Shown: positions 7,601-15,889 of the stretch, piece after piece
How positions within the stretch are numbered: the first letter of the stretch is position 1
Layout of the letters: every line of letters starts with the position of its first letter
NCBI GenBank assembly: GCA_017550425.1
Contig: JAFZPG010000028.1
Coordinates: 1-36,474, forward strand
Source of the DNA: Lachnospiraceae bacterium
GTDB taxonomy: Bacteria; Bacillota; Clostridia; Lachnospirales; Lachnospiraceae
Direction: 5' to 3'
DNA: 36,474 nt
The notes under the pieces: model-generated
Database searches by the model: none
What the model was told of the DNA's origin: nothing
Seen by the model: the letters and a program-made list of their open reading frames with translations, nothing else
Made by a program: the position numbers and the translations under genes

Positions 7601-8072
7601 CGTCTGCTCCCCCGCGACGGAAGGGCTCACGCGGCTCATACCAGATCCTCTCATGTTTCAGGCGAAGATACTCCTGGTAGGCTTTCTCGAGGATCTGCTT
7701 TTCGTTCGGATAGGAAAGCAGATGGATCGCCTCGTGATATTTATAGTAGCCTGAATCCTCAAAAAATTCCTTCTGTCTGGGGTGACTGTAGAAGTTTTTG
7801 CTCTGCATCAGAAACCAGTGCACATCCTTATCGATGACCTGGTCATGAACGCGAAATGAGTAAGAATATGAGCCGATATATCCCATGATGGTGCCTTTGG
7901 CGCCGGACTCTTCGAAGACTTCGCGAAGCGCCGTCTCCTCGTAGGTCTCGCCCTCTTCCACCGTACCTTTGGGAAATACCCAGCCGTCACTGCGGTTCCC
8001 GATCTTCTTATACAACAACAATATCTTTCCGCGGTATATGACAATGCCGCCGCAGCTTACATTCTTCTCCAT
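7596..8072 (-). CDS. NUDIX hydrolase
   Basis: A 158-residue soluble protein with a complete Nudix box, GX5EX7REUXEEXGU: Gly36, Glu42, then REVFEESGA from Arg50 to Ala58. The glutamates there bind the divalent metal used to cleave nucleoside-diphosphate-linked substrates. The early part (CGGIVIYRGKILLLYKK...GWVFPKGTVEEGE) resembles the diadenosine polyphosphate hydrolase (Ap4A/MutT-like) branch, but the substrate cannot be fixed from sequence. The ATG at 8072 follows AAGGAG. The gene is monocistronic, with its own promoter and terminator, between the SEDS-PBP gene and the tRNA cluster. Confidence 0.92.
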   Translation of the reverse strand: MEKNVSCGGIVIYRGKILLLYKKIGNRSDGWVFPKGTVEEGETYEETALREVFEESGAKGTIMGYIGSYSYSFRVHDQVIDKDVHWFLMQSKNFYSHPRQKEFFEDSGYYKYHEAIHLLSYPNEKQILEKAYQEYLRLKHERIWYEPREPFRRGGADE

Positions 8073-8138
8073 CTCAACGCTCCTTAACGTATATCATTTT
8101 CGCGGAACGGGCCCCAAGCGGACCGTTCCCTCTCATTT

Positions 8139-8168
8139 ATTCTAACACATGCATAAAGCAGATGTAAA
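8139..8168 (-). promoter_or_regulatory. Probable promoter of the NUDIX gene
   Basis: Read leftward: TTTACA (-35, 8168-8163), 18-base spacer, TAGAAT (-10, 8144-8139). The leader contains a hairpin with GGAACGG and CCGTTCC arms (8104-8110 and 8123-8129) and no T-run, so it is not a terminator. Confidence 0.55.
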
Positions 8169-8172
8169 GGCT

Positions 8173-11100
8173 TTATTCTCCCGTCACGCCGAAACATGCA
8201 TCGAGCACCTTTTTCGCAACCGGGGCCGCCTGCTGTCCGCCGGACCCGCCGTTTTCGATGAAGACCGAAACCGCGATCACGCGTCCGTCCTTCTCTCCGA
8301 AGCCGGTGTAGATCGCATGCGTTGCAGGATCGCCCGAGATGAACTGCGCCGAACCGGTCTTGCCGCCGCTGAGATACTCGGTCGTTTTCGCCTCGTAACC
8401 GGTTCCTTGCGAAACCACATAACAAAGCGCATCCTTCAGGACCGCCGCTTCCGATTCGCTCATGCAATGCTCGTTCAAAACTTCCGTCGGAAGTTCCTCC
8501 ACCACCTTACCATTCTCATTCAGGACTGCCTGAAGGTAGCGGGGTTTTACCAGTGCGCCGCCGTTAGCGATCGCCGCAGTCAGCATAGCGCTGTGCATCG
8601 GGCTGATCGAAACGCCCGCCTGGCCGATGCCGGTCATCGCGACCTGCGCATCCGTCATTTTCTCCGTGATCTTCGCCGCGGACACCGCCATGGGCAGAGA
8701 AGGCACCTCCGGCGCCCTGCCGTCGGCCTCATGCTCTTTAAACATTCTCCGATTGAAACCGAGCCCATCCATGACCTCGTTAAATTTTGCCGCTTCCACA
8801 CGCAGAGCCAGGTCCGCAAAGAAACCGTTGCAGGATTCGGCCAATGCTTTTTTATAATCCACCAACCCATGGATCTTACCATCGGAGCAATGCAGCTCGT
8901 AAAGATCTTCTGTCTCACTCACGATCGGGTAGACGTTGTTGCAATCATATACCAGGTCGGAATACTGCTCCGGAAAATCGCGCATATAGGCAAGCAAGAC
9001 CAAAGGTTTGAAGGACGATCCCGGTGGATACAGGCCTGAGACCGCTCGATTCATGAAGAAGCTCTCCTGCGCCAATGCAGTCTCATCGTAGGACGCATAG
9101 ATATTCGCCACTTCATTCGGATCGAAATCGGGCAGGGAAACCATGCAAAGCACATCTCCGGTCTTTGCATCCATGGCGACCACCGCGCCCTGTCTTCCGT
9201 TCATCGCTTCATAGGCCGCCTTCTGAACCTCGGGCACCACGGTCGTCTGAACGGAATAGCCTCTCGGCTTCGTTCCTGCGATATCATTTTTGATCTGGTC
9301 GAAAACGCTCTCATCCGCCTTCAGCAGATAATAATCCGCCAGGTTTTCCACGCCGGTCTTTCCCTGCTCGATCTGTCCGACCAGATGCGCATAAAGGTTC
9401 CGCTCGGGATATAAACGCACATCCTTACGCGTCGCCGCCAGAATGGTCCCGTCTGCCGCCAGGATATCCCCGCGGACCACACGTTCCGCACGCTGGCTCA
9501 TGCGGGAACTGTTGTAGGAATTATTCAAAATATCTGCATCGGCGCTGCGGATCACATAGACCAGGTACATGCCGAGCATCAGAAAAGCTGCACAATGCGT
9601 CGCAAACACGGCAACGAAAGCCACACGTCCCTTCGGACGTTTCGCCGGTTTTTCGGGCTCTTGCTTCTTCTTACCCGCTTTTCGTTTCGTCTTCGGGGCC
9701 GCTTCATCGGCCGCATCATGAACGTCATACTTCTCGTTGAGGTAGGCCTCCATGTTTACGTCGTACTCTTCCATGTCGGCGAATCCGGAAACCTCCTCCG
9801 GCTCCGCGTCTTCCATTTCGGCTAATGCAGCCTGCGTTTCGAGGATCTCGTCTTTCAGATCCCGCAGTTTCATCTCCTCACGTTCGCGTTTCCGCGACAG
9901 GATGGTGATGCCCTGAACGATGGCCAGCAGGAAAAACGTCGACGAGATCGACGAGCCGCCGTAACTGATAAACGGCAAAGTCACGCCGGTATGCGGGATC
10001 ATCTTGATCACACCGCCGATCGTGAGGAAGACCTGCACACCGTACATGGACGCCAGGCCGACCGCCATCAGCTTGTAGAAACGGTTTTTCATGGTGACCG
10101 AAGTCGCCAGGATCGATAACAGCAGACACAGGCAGATCAGGATCACGCAGATACCGAAAATGCCTCCCATCTCTTCACACAGTGCCGAGAACGGGAAATC
10201 TTTCTCCACGACCGGGATCTTCGTGGGATTGCCCAAGCCCAGACCGCTTCCCAGAAAACCGCCCGTCATGATTGCAAACAGCGACTGGGTGATCTGGTAG
10301 CCGTCCGTGTCGATCACCGACCAGGGATCGCGCCAGTTGACGATGCGCACCTGAACGTGCGAGAACAGTTTCACGATATATTTTGCCAGACCGCCCGTCG
10401 CCCCGCTCTCCGATATCTTCAGGAAGACCAGGTACACGGGTACCATAACGGCGATCGCGCACAGCAGGATGATCAGTGACGGCTTCACACTGCGCGTCGC
10501 AAAGCAAAGCAGGAACAAATAAGCGACGAAAAAGATCACCGCGCATCCGATGTCCTTCGACAGGATCAGAATGCCGACATGCGCCATCACGACCGCCAGC
10601 GAAAGCAGGATCTTGCGTCTCGTGACATTGTGCCTGAGCATAAGCGCCAACAGCAAAATGAAACTCAATTTTACGAATTCGGACGGCTGGATGTCGATAC
10701 CGAAGATGCGAAGCGACAGATTGGCCCCGTAAACGATACTGCCGCGGATGAAGACCAGACCGAGAGCGCCGAGGCCCACGATACCCAGCACCAGCGCGAG
10801 CACACGGGTAATGCGCATCTTTGAGATGATGTATGGGATGATCAGGGAGACCAGCGCCGCCAGACACGCGTAGAAGAACTGCTTCTGCGCCTTATCGTAG
10901 GACAGGCGCGTCAGCATGGCCAGACCGATGACCAGTAACATGGTCATGTGGCCCAGGACCGCCAGGTTGCTGTCTTTATACAACAGGCGGTGCAGGATCA
11001 AAAACAGTAGGAGGAAGCCGACCTGTTCCAGATAAAAGAACAGGTAGGACGTGTCCTGAACGCGGACCAGAATGGCCATGTTCATCAGGAAATGCAGGAC

Positions 11101-11250
11101 AAAGATCAGGATGTTGTGGAACCAGAACCGCAATTCCTGGCGGCGCCGGCTGCGAACGGACAGCAATTCAAAACTGCTGATCGTGTAGATCACCAGCAAC
11201 AGGATACTCAGGTATTTACAAAGCTGAATACTCCCTTGAACGCTCGTCAT
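8173..11250 (-). CDS. SEDS glycosyltransferase fused to class B penicillin-binding protein
   Basis: One uninterrupted 1025-residue frame joins two cell-wall enzymes. Residues 1-98 are about three extra membrane helices. Residues 99-452 are a SEDS (FtsW/RodA/SpoVE) polymerase with IQPSEFVKLSFILLLALML (187-205), the catalytic-loop region WRDPW...DGYQITQS (306-323), GGFLGSGLGLG and HTGVTLPFISYGGSS (420-434). Residues 453-541 form a cytoplasmic linker, first coiled-coil and acidic, then Lys-rich. Helix 542-565 is followed by a compact transpeptidase with SSFK (Ser745 to Lys748), SCN (806-808) and KTG (964-966). The topology fits: the SEDS ends inside the cell and the new helix puts the PBP outside. 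SEDS and bPBP partners are normally separate proteins that form a complex which polymerises and crosslinks peptidoglycan. The start ATG overlaps the U32 stop as ATGA and follows GAGAGGAG. Confidence 0.95.
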   Translation of the reverse strand: MTSVQGSIQLCKYLSILLLVIYTISSFELLSVRSRRRQELRFWFHNILIFVLHFLMNMAILVRVQDTSYLFFYLEQVGFLLLFLILHRLLYKDSNLAVLGHMTMLLVIGLAMLTRLSYDKAQKQFFYACLAALVSLIIPYIISKMRITRVLALVLGIVGLGALGLVFIRGSIVYGANLSLRIFGIDIQPSEFVKLSFILLLALMLRHNVTRRKILLSLAVVMAHVGILILSKDIGCAVIFFVAYLFLLCFATRSVKPSLIILLCAIAVMVPVYLVFLKISESGATGGLAKYIVKLFSHVQVRIVNWRDPWSVIDTDGYQITQSLFAIMTGGFLGSGLGLGNPTKIPVVEKDFPFSALCEEMGGIFGICVILICLCLLLSILATSVTMKNRFYKLMAVGLASMYGVQVFLTIGGVIKMIPHTGVTLPFISYGGSSISSTFFLLAIVQGITILSRKREREEMKLRDLKDEILETQAALAEMEDAEPEEVSGFADMEEYDVNMEAYLNEKYDVHDAADEAAPKTKRKAGKKKQEPEKPAKRPKGRVAFVAVFATHCAAFLMLGMYLVYVIRSADADILNNSYNSSRMSQRAERVVRGDILAADGTILAATRKDVRLYPERNLYAHLVGQIEQGKTGVENLADYYLLKADESVFDQIKNDIAGTKPRGYSVQTTVVPEVQKAAYEAMNGRQGAVVAMDAKTGDVLCMVSLPDFDPNEVANIYASYDETALAQESFFMNRAVSGLYPPGSSFKPLVLLAYMRDFPEQYSDLVYDCNNVYPIVSETEDLYELHCSDGKIHGLVDYKKALAESCNGFFADLALRVEAAKFNEVMDGLGFNRRMFKEHEADGRAPEVPSLPMAVSAAKITEKMTDAQVAMTGIGQAGVSISPMHSAMLTAAIANGGALVKPRYLQAVLNENGKVVEELPTEVLNEHCMSESEAAVLKDALCYVVSQGTGYEAKTTEYLSGGKTGSAQFISGDPATHAIYTGFGEKDGRVIAVSVFIENGGSGGQQAAPVAKKVLDACFGVTGE

Positions 11251-13463
11251 AAGACTCCTCTCTTAAAATGCCCCCTGGTAAATTCATACTCCGCCGACGG
11301 CGCCGCATCGGCGTCCTCCGTCAATCCGAACCGCGCGAGGACCTGCCGCGTCTGCGCGCCGTCCTCTACGGAAAAATACAGCCGAAGTTCTGACAGGCTT
11401 CCCTCGTTCCGATATCTCTCCTGCTCCTCGTGCATCGAGATCGGAAAGCTGTTGTAGATGATGTTGTAACAATAGGTGCATACGCACCGTGTCGGGAAGA
11501 TCATTCCCATCCGGTCCTTCAGATAAACGACCGGAAGTTTCTTGCAGCCATGCGTGGACTTCTGGAGGCAGTTCGCCGAAACCATCATCGGTACGCGCCC
11601 GTAGATCATCCAGGCACTTCCGCTTAAGCCGCGGTCGCGCATCTGTGCCTCGTTCAGTTCCAGCGGCACCGTATCGCCCGCGCAGCCCATGGCCGCGAGT
11701 TCCTCCCGCGCTTCCTTCTGGAAAGTGTAGAGACTGTGATCCGCAAACACGAGTGCTTCCGGGCACGCTTCCTTCGCGCGGATGAAGCCTTCGTAATTCC
11801 GCGCCAGCATGCCGTTTCGGCCAATGTCCCTCACTGCCTCGACCTTCCACAATGCGTCAAGGAGTTTCTGATCCTCGCGCATCATGTGCGGCAGTGCCAG
11901 GCGCACTTCCTTGTTGTGGGAGCGGGCATCCGCCAAAAAGGCGGCGGCGTTCTGCGCATTGACCAGGAAGGATTCGAGATAGACGGTCGATAGCTCCGGC
12001 CCGCTCTGCATCACGGCGTCCCACTGCTCCTGCGTCGAGACCACGGCAGCGTAATGCGTGGTTTGTTGAGGTGCTTCGATATCCTCTGCAGATGCCGGAT
12101 TCGATGCTTTTACAGATGCCTGCGTCGCTCCCTCGTATCTGCCGTGGAAGCGCTCCAGGATCGCTTCTTTCAACTTGCCGAGGACCTGCCTGCGAAGTTC
12201 ATTGACCGCGCCCATCGGGTAAAACAGGTTCGGTGCGATCTCGCAGGAAGCCTCTGCGATCTCTATGTCAAACGGGAAATCTCCCGCCTTTTTGACGTTT
12301 TCCAAAATACGTTCGGCCGAGGTCGGCGCCTTCTGCGCAGCCTCGCAAACCTGACCATACGCGGTGACCTCGATGTCGCCGGCGCGCGCCGTAAGCGCGG
12401 CAGGTTCGCCGACCACAAAACGGGCAGTCAACTCGATCTTCCGCTTCGCCTGCTCCTTGATATAGTGCTCGCGAATGAAGGCCAGCCAGGGCTCATTCTC
12501 CGCGCGGAGCGGCGGCGCCTGCAACGTGATCATGCTGCGGTCGTTATGACGGTTCGCGTAACCATCCGTGAAACCGCTGCGCGAGAAGAGATCCGCCAGT
12601 TTCTTTCGATCCTCGGGATCTACGCGGTAGCCCGCCCTGCCTGCTTGCAGGTACAGATCCATATATTTGCGGTAAATGGCAGTCACACCGGCCACGTATT
12701 CCGGCTTCTTCATGCGGCCTTCGATCTTAAACGAATGCACGCCGGCCTCGATGTAGTCCGGCAGCAGGTCGATCGTGCACAGATCCTTCGGACTCAAAAC
12801 GTAGCCGTCCTGCTGGCCCGGAAGTTCACGTTTGCCCTGCGGATCCTCGCAGACCCGGTAGGCGAGGCGGCACGGCTGAGCGCAACGACCTCTGTTGCCG
12901 CTACGGCCGCCCAGCATGCTCGACAAGAGGCATGCACCCGAGTAGCAATAACAAAGCGCGCCGTGGATGAAGCATTCGACATCCATGCCCGGGATCGCGC
13001 AGATCTTGCGGATCTCGTCGAGCGACATTTCCCGCGCAAGAACGACGCGCGACGCGCCACGGTCCTGCATGAGCCGTGCGCTCGCGACTCCGGTGATGCC
13101 GGCCTGTGTGCTTATATGCAAAGAAAGACCCGGAAAGTGTTCCCGCAGATAGCGAAACACTCCCGGATCCTGAACGATCACACCGTCCAGGCCATGCTCG
13201 TAATAAGGGCGCAAAAACGCATCCAGGTCGCGTGTCAGCTCCCTCTGGGTAAGCAATGTATTAACGGTCAGATATAGTTTTTTTCCAAGCAGATGCGCCA
13301 GGTCGATCGCCTCGACCAGTTGCGCGGTTTCCGGATTATCCGCGTAGGCGCGCGCGCCGAACCGCGTGCCGCCTGCATATACCGCATCCGCACCGGCGGC
13401 AAATGCCGCCTTCATGGCATCGATCGAGCCTGCCGGTGCCAAAAGTTCCGTTGAAATATTCAT
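11247..13463 (-). CDS. U32 peptidase-family protein (RlhA/PrtC-like, extended form)
   Basis: A 738-residue protein with the U32 domain at about residues 5-300 (LLAPAGSIDAMKAAFAAGADAVYAGG, LYLTVNTLL, ISTQAGITG) and the cysteine-rich signature around 164-198: Cys164, 171, 173, 178, 194 and 198, ending GRCAQPCR. Members of this family include RlhA and TrhP, which hydroxylate RNA bases, and UbiU/UbiV, which carry an iron-sulfur cluster. The old peptidase label is doubtful. The C-terminal half matches the extended form (DUF3656-like middle) and has another cysteine group, CVCTYCYNIIYN. The start has a weak ribosome binding site and lies 15 bases behind zapA, so translational coupling is likely. 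A 23S rRNA hydroxylation role is inferred only. Confidence 0.92.
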   Translation of the reverse strand: MNISTELLAPAGSIDAMKAAFAAGADAVYAGGTRFGARAYADNPETAQLVEAIDLAHLLGKKLYLTVNTLLTQRELTRDLDAFLRPYYEHGLDGVIVQDPGVFRYLREHFPGLSLHISTQAGITGVASARLMQDRGASRVVLAREMSLDEIRKICAIPGMDVECFIHGALCYCYSGACLLSSMLGGRSGNRGRCAQPCRLAYRVCEDPQGKRELPGQQDGYVLSPKDLCTIDLLPDYIEAGVHSFKIEGRMKKPEYVAGVTAIYRKYMDLYLQAGRAGYRVDPEDRKKLADLFSRSGFTDGYANRHNDRSMITLQAPPLRAENEPWLAFIREHYIKEQAKRKIELTARFVVGEPAALTARAGDIEVTAYGQVCEAAQKAPTSAERILENVKKAGDFPFDIEIAEASCEIAPNLFYPMGAVNELRRQVLGKLKEAILERFHGRYEGATQASVKASNPASAEDIEAPQQTTHYAAVVSTQEQWDAVMQSGPELSTVYLESFLVNAQNAAAFLADARSHNKEVRLALPHMMREDQKLLDALWKVEAVRDIGRNGMLARNYEGFIRAKEACPEALVFADHSLYTFQKEAREELAAMGCAGDTVPLELNEAQMRDRGLSGSAWMIYGRVPMMVSANCLQKSTHGCKKLPVVYLKDRMGMIFPTRCVCTYCYNIIYNSFPISMHEEQERYRNEGSLSELRLYFSVEDGAQTRQVLARFGLTEDADAAPSAEYEFTRGHFKRGVL

Positions 13464-13477
13464 AGGCGAAATGCGGT

Positions 13478-13816
13478 TTAGTTGCCGCCGGCCAGTTTCT
13501 TTTCCAGCTCTTCGATCTTCAGTTTCTTCTCTACGACCTCATGCTTCAAAGCATAGAGATCCTTATCCTGTCGTATCATCGTCTCCTGCATTTCATGATA
13601 CTTATCACGCAATTTAAAATAGTCATCCGCAATGTTCAGCTGGAGCATGACATTCTGCATGTCCGGACTCTGTCTGAGAAATCCCGGCTGGTCCTTCAGC
13701 TCCTGCAAACGTCCGTTGATGTAGGCTGCGACCTTCTGCAGATAGTCCGCCTCTTCAAACCCGGTCAATGAGTATACCTTGCTGTTAATGATAACGTCAA
13801 CCGTCTTTTTTTCCAT
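13478..13816 (-). CDS. zapA: Cell division protein ZapA
   Basis: A 112-residue cytoplasmic protein that bundles FtsZ filaments and stabilises the division ring. The N-terminal domain (VDVIINSKVYSLTGFEEADYLQKVAAYINGRLQEL) is the ZapA fold, and residues from about 62 onward are a long charged coiled coil that drives dimer and tetramer formation. The length is normal. The ATG at 13816 follows AAAGGATC. It is first in an operon with the U32 gene and the SEDS-PBP fusion. It is preceded by a consensus promoter and a structured leader with terminator-like features, so expression may be attenuated. Confidence 0.9.
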   Translation of the reverse strand: MEKKTVDVIINSKVYSLTGFEEADYLQKVAAYINGRLQELKDQPGFLRQSPDMQNVMLQLNIADDYFKLRDKYHEMQETMIRQDKDLYALKHEVVEKKLKIEELEKKLAGGN

Positions 13817-13850
13817 GATATGATCCTTTCGCGCACTTGAAACGATATAT

Positions 13851-13913
13851 AAAAATGCGGGTGTTGAAGTTGCCTTTCTGCGTTGATTTCACGCAATGCA
13901 ACTCCTCCACCCG
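13851..13913 (-). promoter_or_regulatory. Structured 5' leader / attenuator-like hairpin upstream of zapA
   Basis: The RNA start predicted from the promoter coincides with a three-tier hairpin. CGGGTG (13913-13908) pairs with CACCCG (13863-13858). AGTTGC pairs with GCAACT inside a 4x4 internal loop. A small GCGT-loop-ACGC hairpin sits at the tip. CA and a run of five U follow at 13855-13851, 34 bases before the zapA start. The arrangement looks like an intrinsic terminator placed between promoter and gene. I do not match it to a known riboswitch class. Confidence 0.5.
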
Positions 13914-13915
13914 TT

Positions 13916-13944
13916 ATTATACCATATATGGTGCTTTTTGTCAA
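13916..13944 (-). promoter_or_regulatory. Consensus sigma-A promoter of the zapA operon
   Basis: Read leftward: TTGACA (-35, 13944-13939), exactly 17 bases, TATAAT (-10, 13921-13916). It is the only perfect match to consensus in the window. Such a strong promoter in front of zapA makes down-regulation by the leader hairpin more plausible. Confidence 0.88.
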
Positions 13945-13966
13945 TCCTATGTGCGATTCCCCACAA

Positions 13967-14044
13967 AATGTGACAGTGGGGACGGTTCTTTCTGTCACAT
14001 GCCGCGTGACACGTGACAGAAAGAACCGTCCCCGTTGTCACATT
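13967..14044. repeat. Inverted repeat with 32-bp arms (REP-like GGGGACGGTTCTTTCTGTCAC element)
   Basis: Arms 13967-13998 and 14013-14044 are complementary with two mismatches around a 14-base loop. The core GGGGACGGTTCTTTCTGTCAC is, to my recollection, a palindromic repeat scattered through many Firmicutes genomes, sometimes beside Y1/RAYT-type transposases. Here it ends one base before the ruvB stop codon. It has no T-run, but as RNA the hairpin would still be very stable at the 3' end of ruvB mRNA. Confidence 0.85.
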
Positions 14045-14045
14045 G

Positions 14046-15059
14046 TCACGTTTCCTCCAGGTCCTCGGGGATCGCATAGCCCATGTGACCGAAAGCACGA
14101 TGGGTCGCGATGCGCCCGCGCGGGGTACGCTTCAACAGGCCATTCTGGATCAGGTAAGGCTCGTAAACATCCTCGAGCGTACCGATATCCTCGCCGAGGG
14201 CGGCGCCCAAGGTCTCCAAGCCGACCGGACCTCCGTCAAACTTCGTGATGATGCACTCCAGAATGCGGCGGTCTTCGACATCCAGGCCCAGCTTATCGAC
14301 ATTCAACAGATCGAGGGCGTGGTTCGCCACCTCGGTCGTGATCTTACCGTCGTATTTGATCTGCGCGAAGTCGCGGACGCGCTTCAGCAGGCGGTTTGCC
14401 AGACGCGGTGTTCCGCGGGAACGGCGGGCCAATTCTTCGGCTCCGTCTTCAGACAGTTCACAGTCAAACACACGCGCAGACCGCATCAAGATGCTCTTCA
14501 GTTCGCTCTGTGTGTAATACTCCATACGATGGGTGATCCCGAAACGGTCACGCAGCGGCGCGGTCAGCAGGCCGGCACGGGTCGTGGCTCCGATCAGCGT
14601 GAACTTCGGCAGGTCCAGGCGGATGCTGCGCGCCGAGGGTCCTTTGCCGATCATGATGTCGATGGCATAGTCCTCCATCGCGGGATACAGAACCTCCTCG
14701 ACCTGACGCGGCAGGCGGTGGATCTCGTCGACAAACAGGACATCGCCCTGCTCCAGTCCGTTCAGGACCGACGCCAGATCGCCGGGTTTCTCGATCGCGG
14801 GACCCGAAGTGATCTTCAGTTTCGAACCCATCTCGTTTGCGATCACGCCGGCCAGCGTCGTCTTTCCCAGTCCGGGCGGACCGTACAACAGCACATGATC
14901 CAACGGATCGTGGCGCATCTTCGCGGCCTTGATATAGACGGAAAGCATTTCCTTCAGCTTTTCCTGTCCCATGTATTCATCCAGCGTTCGCGGACGCAGG
15001 TAGCTTTCTACCTTCTCATCTTCTTCCGTGAAGCCGGTGGTGGTTATTCTTCTTCCCAT
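14046..15059 (-). CDS. ruvB: Holliday junction branch-migration ATPase RuvB
   Basis: A 337-residue AAA+ motor that, with RuvA, drives branch migration of Holliday junctions during recombinational repair. It has the RuvB N-terminus ([22 protein letters not shown]), Walker [10 protein letters not shown], Walker [13 protein letters not shown], sensor 1 LIGATTRAG, and arginine-finger region [15 protein letters not shown] winged-helix domain ([15 protein letters not shown]...[18 protein letters not shown]) ends the protein. The ATG at 15059 follows GAGGTAGACC and lies 9 bases behind ruvA. The stop codon abuts the inverted repeat at 13967-14044. Confidence 0.98.
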   Translation of the reverse strand: MGRRITTTGFTEEDEKVESYLRPRTLDEYMGQEKLKEMLSVYIKAAKMRHDPLDHVLLYGPPGLGKTTLAGVIANEMGSKLKITSGPAIEKPGDLASVLNGLEQGDVLFVDEIHRLPRQVEEVLYPAMEDYAIDIMIGKGPSARSIRLDLPKFTLIGATTRAGLLTAPLRDRFGITHRMEYYTQSELKSILMRSARVFDCELSEDGAEELARRSRGTPRLANRLLKRVRDFAQIKYDGKITTEVANHALDLLNVDKLGLDVEDRRILECIITKFDGGPVGLETLGAALGEDIGTLEDVYEPYLIQNGLLKRTPRGRIATHRAFGHMGYAIPEDLEET

Positions 15060-15068
15060 GGTCTACCT

Positions 15069-15683
15069 CTATCGGATATTCTTTAATGCTGCCTTCAGCA
15101 TGGTCGACTCGTCCTTTGCGTTCTCTTCGGAGACTGCGCTCACGGCGGCGAGTGCCTGTGAGTTTGTATAACCGAGGCTGACCAGGGCCTGCATGACATC
15201 GGCCGCAACGCCCGAGAGCGTGCCTGCCGTTCCGCCTCCCGCGGAAAATGCGGGCGAGTCGCCGAGATCGATCATATCTTCAATGTTTACCTTATCCGAA
15301 AGTTCCAGGATGATCTTCTGCGCCGTTTTCGCGCCGATCCCCGGCGATTTCGCGATGACTTTCGCGTCATTGGCCACGATCGCCATACGCAGCTGCTCCG
15401 GCGTCATCGAACCCAGGATCGAAAGCGCGCCCTTCGGACCGATGCCGCTGACATTGATCAGCATCTTAAACAGTTCCAGATCCTTTCTCGAGGCAAAGCC
15501 GTACAACTGCATCGCGTCCTCGCGCACATGCAGATAGGTGTGGATCTTCACACGCGTGCCGACCTGCGGCAACGCTCCGATCAATGAAACCGGCACACCG
15601 ATAAAATACCCTACGCCGCCGCAACTCACGACGATCCCATCCGGGTATTTTTCCGCCAATTCTCCCTCGATAAATGCGATCAT
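15069..15683 (-). CDS. ruvA: Holliday junction DNA-binding protein RuvA
   Basis: A 204-residue protein that binds four-way junctions as a tetramer and loads RuvB. It has the OB-fold start MIAFIEGELAEK, two helix-hairpin-helix motifs (VSGIGPKGALSILG near 80 and SPGIGAKTAQKIILEL near 115), a Gly/Ala-rich flexible linker, and a C-terminal RuvB-binding domain (DVMQALVSLGYTNSQALAAV). The start ATG at 15683 follows GGGAGGTAGC and matches the family N-terminus; the longer frame adds 16 residues without support. It forms a leftward operon with ruvB from the promoter at 15742-15771. The short leader has a small GGAGC(CTTCG)GCTCC tetraloop hairpin. Confidence 0.98.
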   Translation of the reverse strand: MIAFIEGELAEKYPDGIVVSCGGVGYFIGVPVSLIGALPQVGTRVKIHTYLHVREDAMQLYGFASRKDLELFKMLINVSGIGPKGALSILGSMTPEQLRMAIVANDAKVIAKSPGIGAKTAQKIILELSDKVNIEDMIDLGDSPAFSAGGGTAGTLSGVAADVMQALVSLGYTNSQALAAVSAVSEENAKDESTMLKAALKNIR

Positions 15684-15741
15684 AATGCTACCTCCCGTAT
15701 GGAGCCGAAGGCTCCGGATCAACAGGTTCAAACCCTCTGTA

Positions 15742-15771
15742 ATTTTACCATAGGTGCACGGAGATTGGCAA
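15742..15771 (-). promoter_or_regulatory. Promoter of ruvAB
   Basis: Read leftward: TTGCCA (-35, 15771-15766), 18-base spacer, TAAAAT (-10, 15747-15742). It is divergent from the promoter at 15810-15838. Confidence 0.65.
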
Positions 15772-15809
15772 GTCTGTATGAAAAAAATCGCCCTTCGTCC
15801 TCCTTTTAT

Positions 15810-15838
15810 TTGAATCTTAAAGGCTTCTGTGGTAGAAT
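15810..15838 (+). promoter_or_regulatory. Promoter of the YprB-like exonuclease gene
   Basis: TTGAAT (15810-15815), 17 bases, TAGAAT (15833-15838). The expected transcription start is near 15845, about 45 bases before the coding start. Confidence 0.6.
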
Positions 15839-15889
15839 TATCTCATCGTTTGCAAAGAACACTTATCCTGACATTATGAGGAATCACCT

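Noticed and set aside
8104-8129. Hairpin as terminator of the SEDS-PBP gene
   Set aside because: No U-run after the stem on the minus strand, and it lies downstream of the NUDIX promoter.
12054-13277. Rightward 407-residue open frame
   Set aside because: It lies wholly antisense to the U32 gene, has no ribosome binding site or family motifs, and is Arg/His-rich in the way mirror frames of real genes here are.
14013-15086. Rightward 357-residue open frame
   Set aside because: Antisense to ruvB, which matches its family over the full length.
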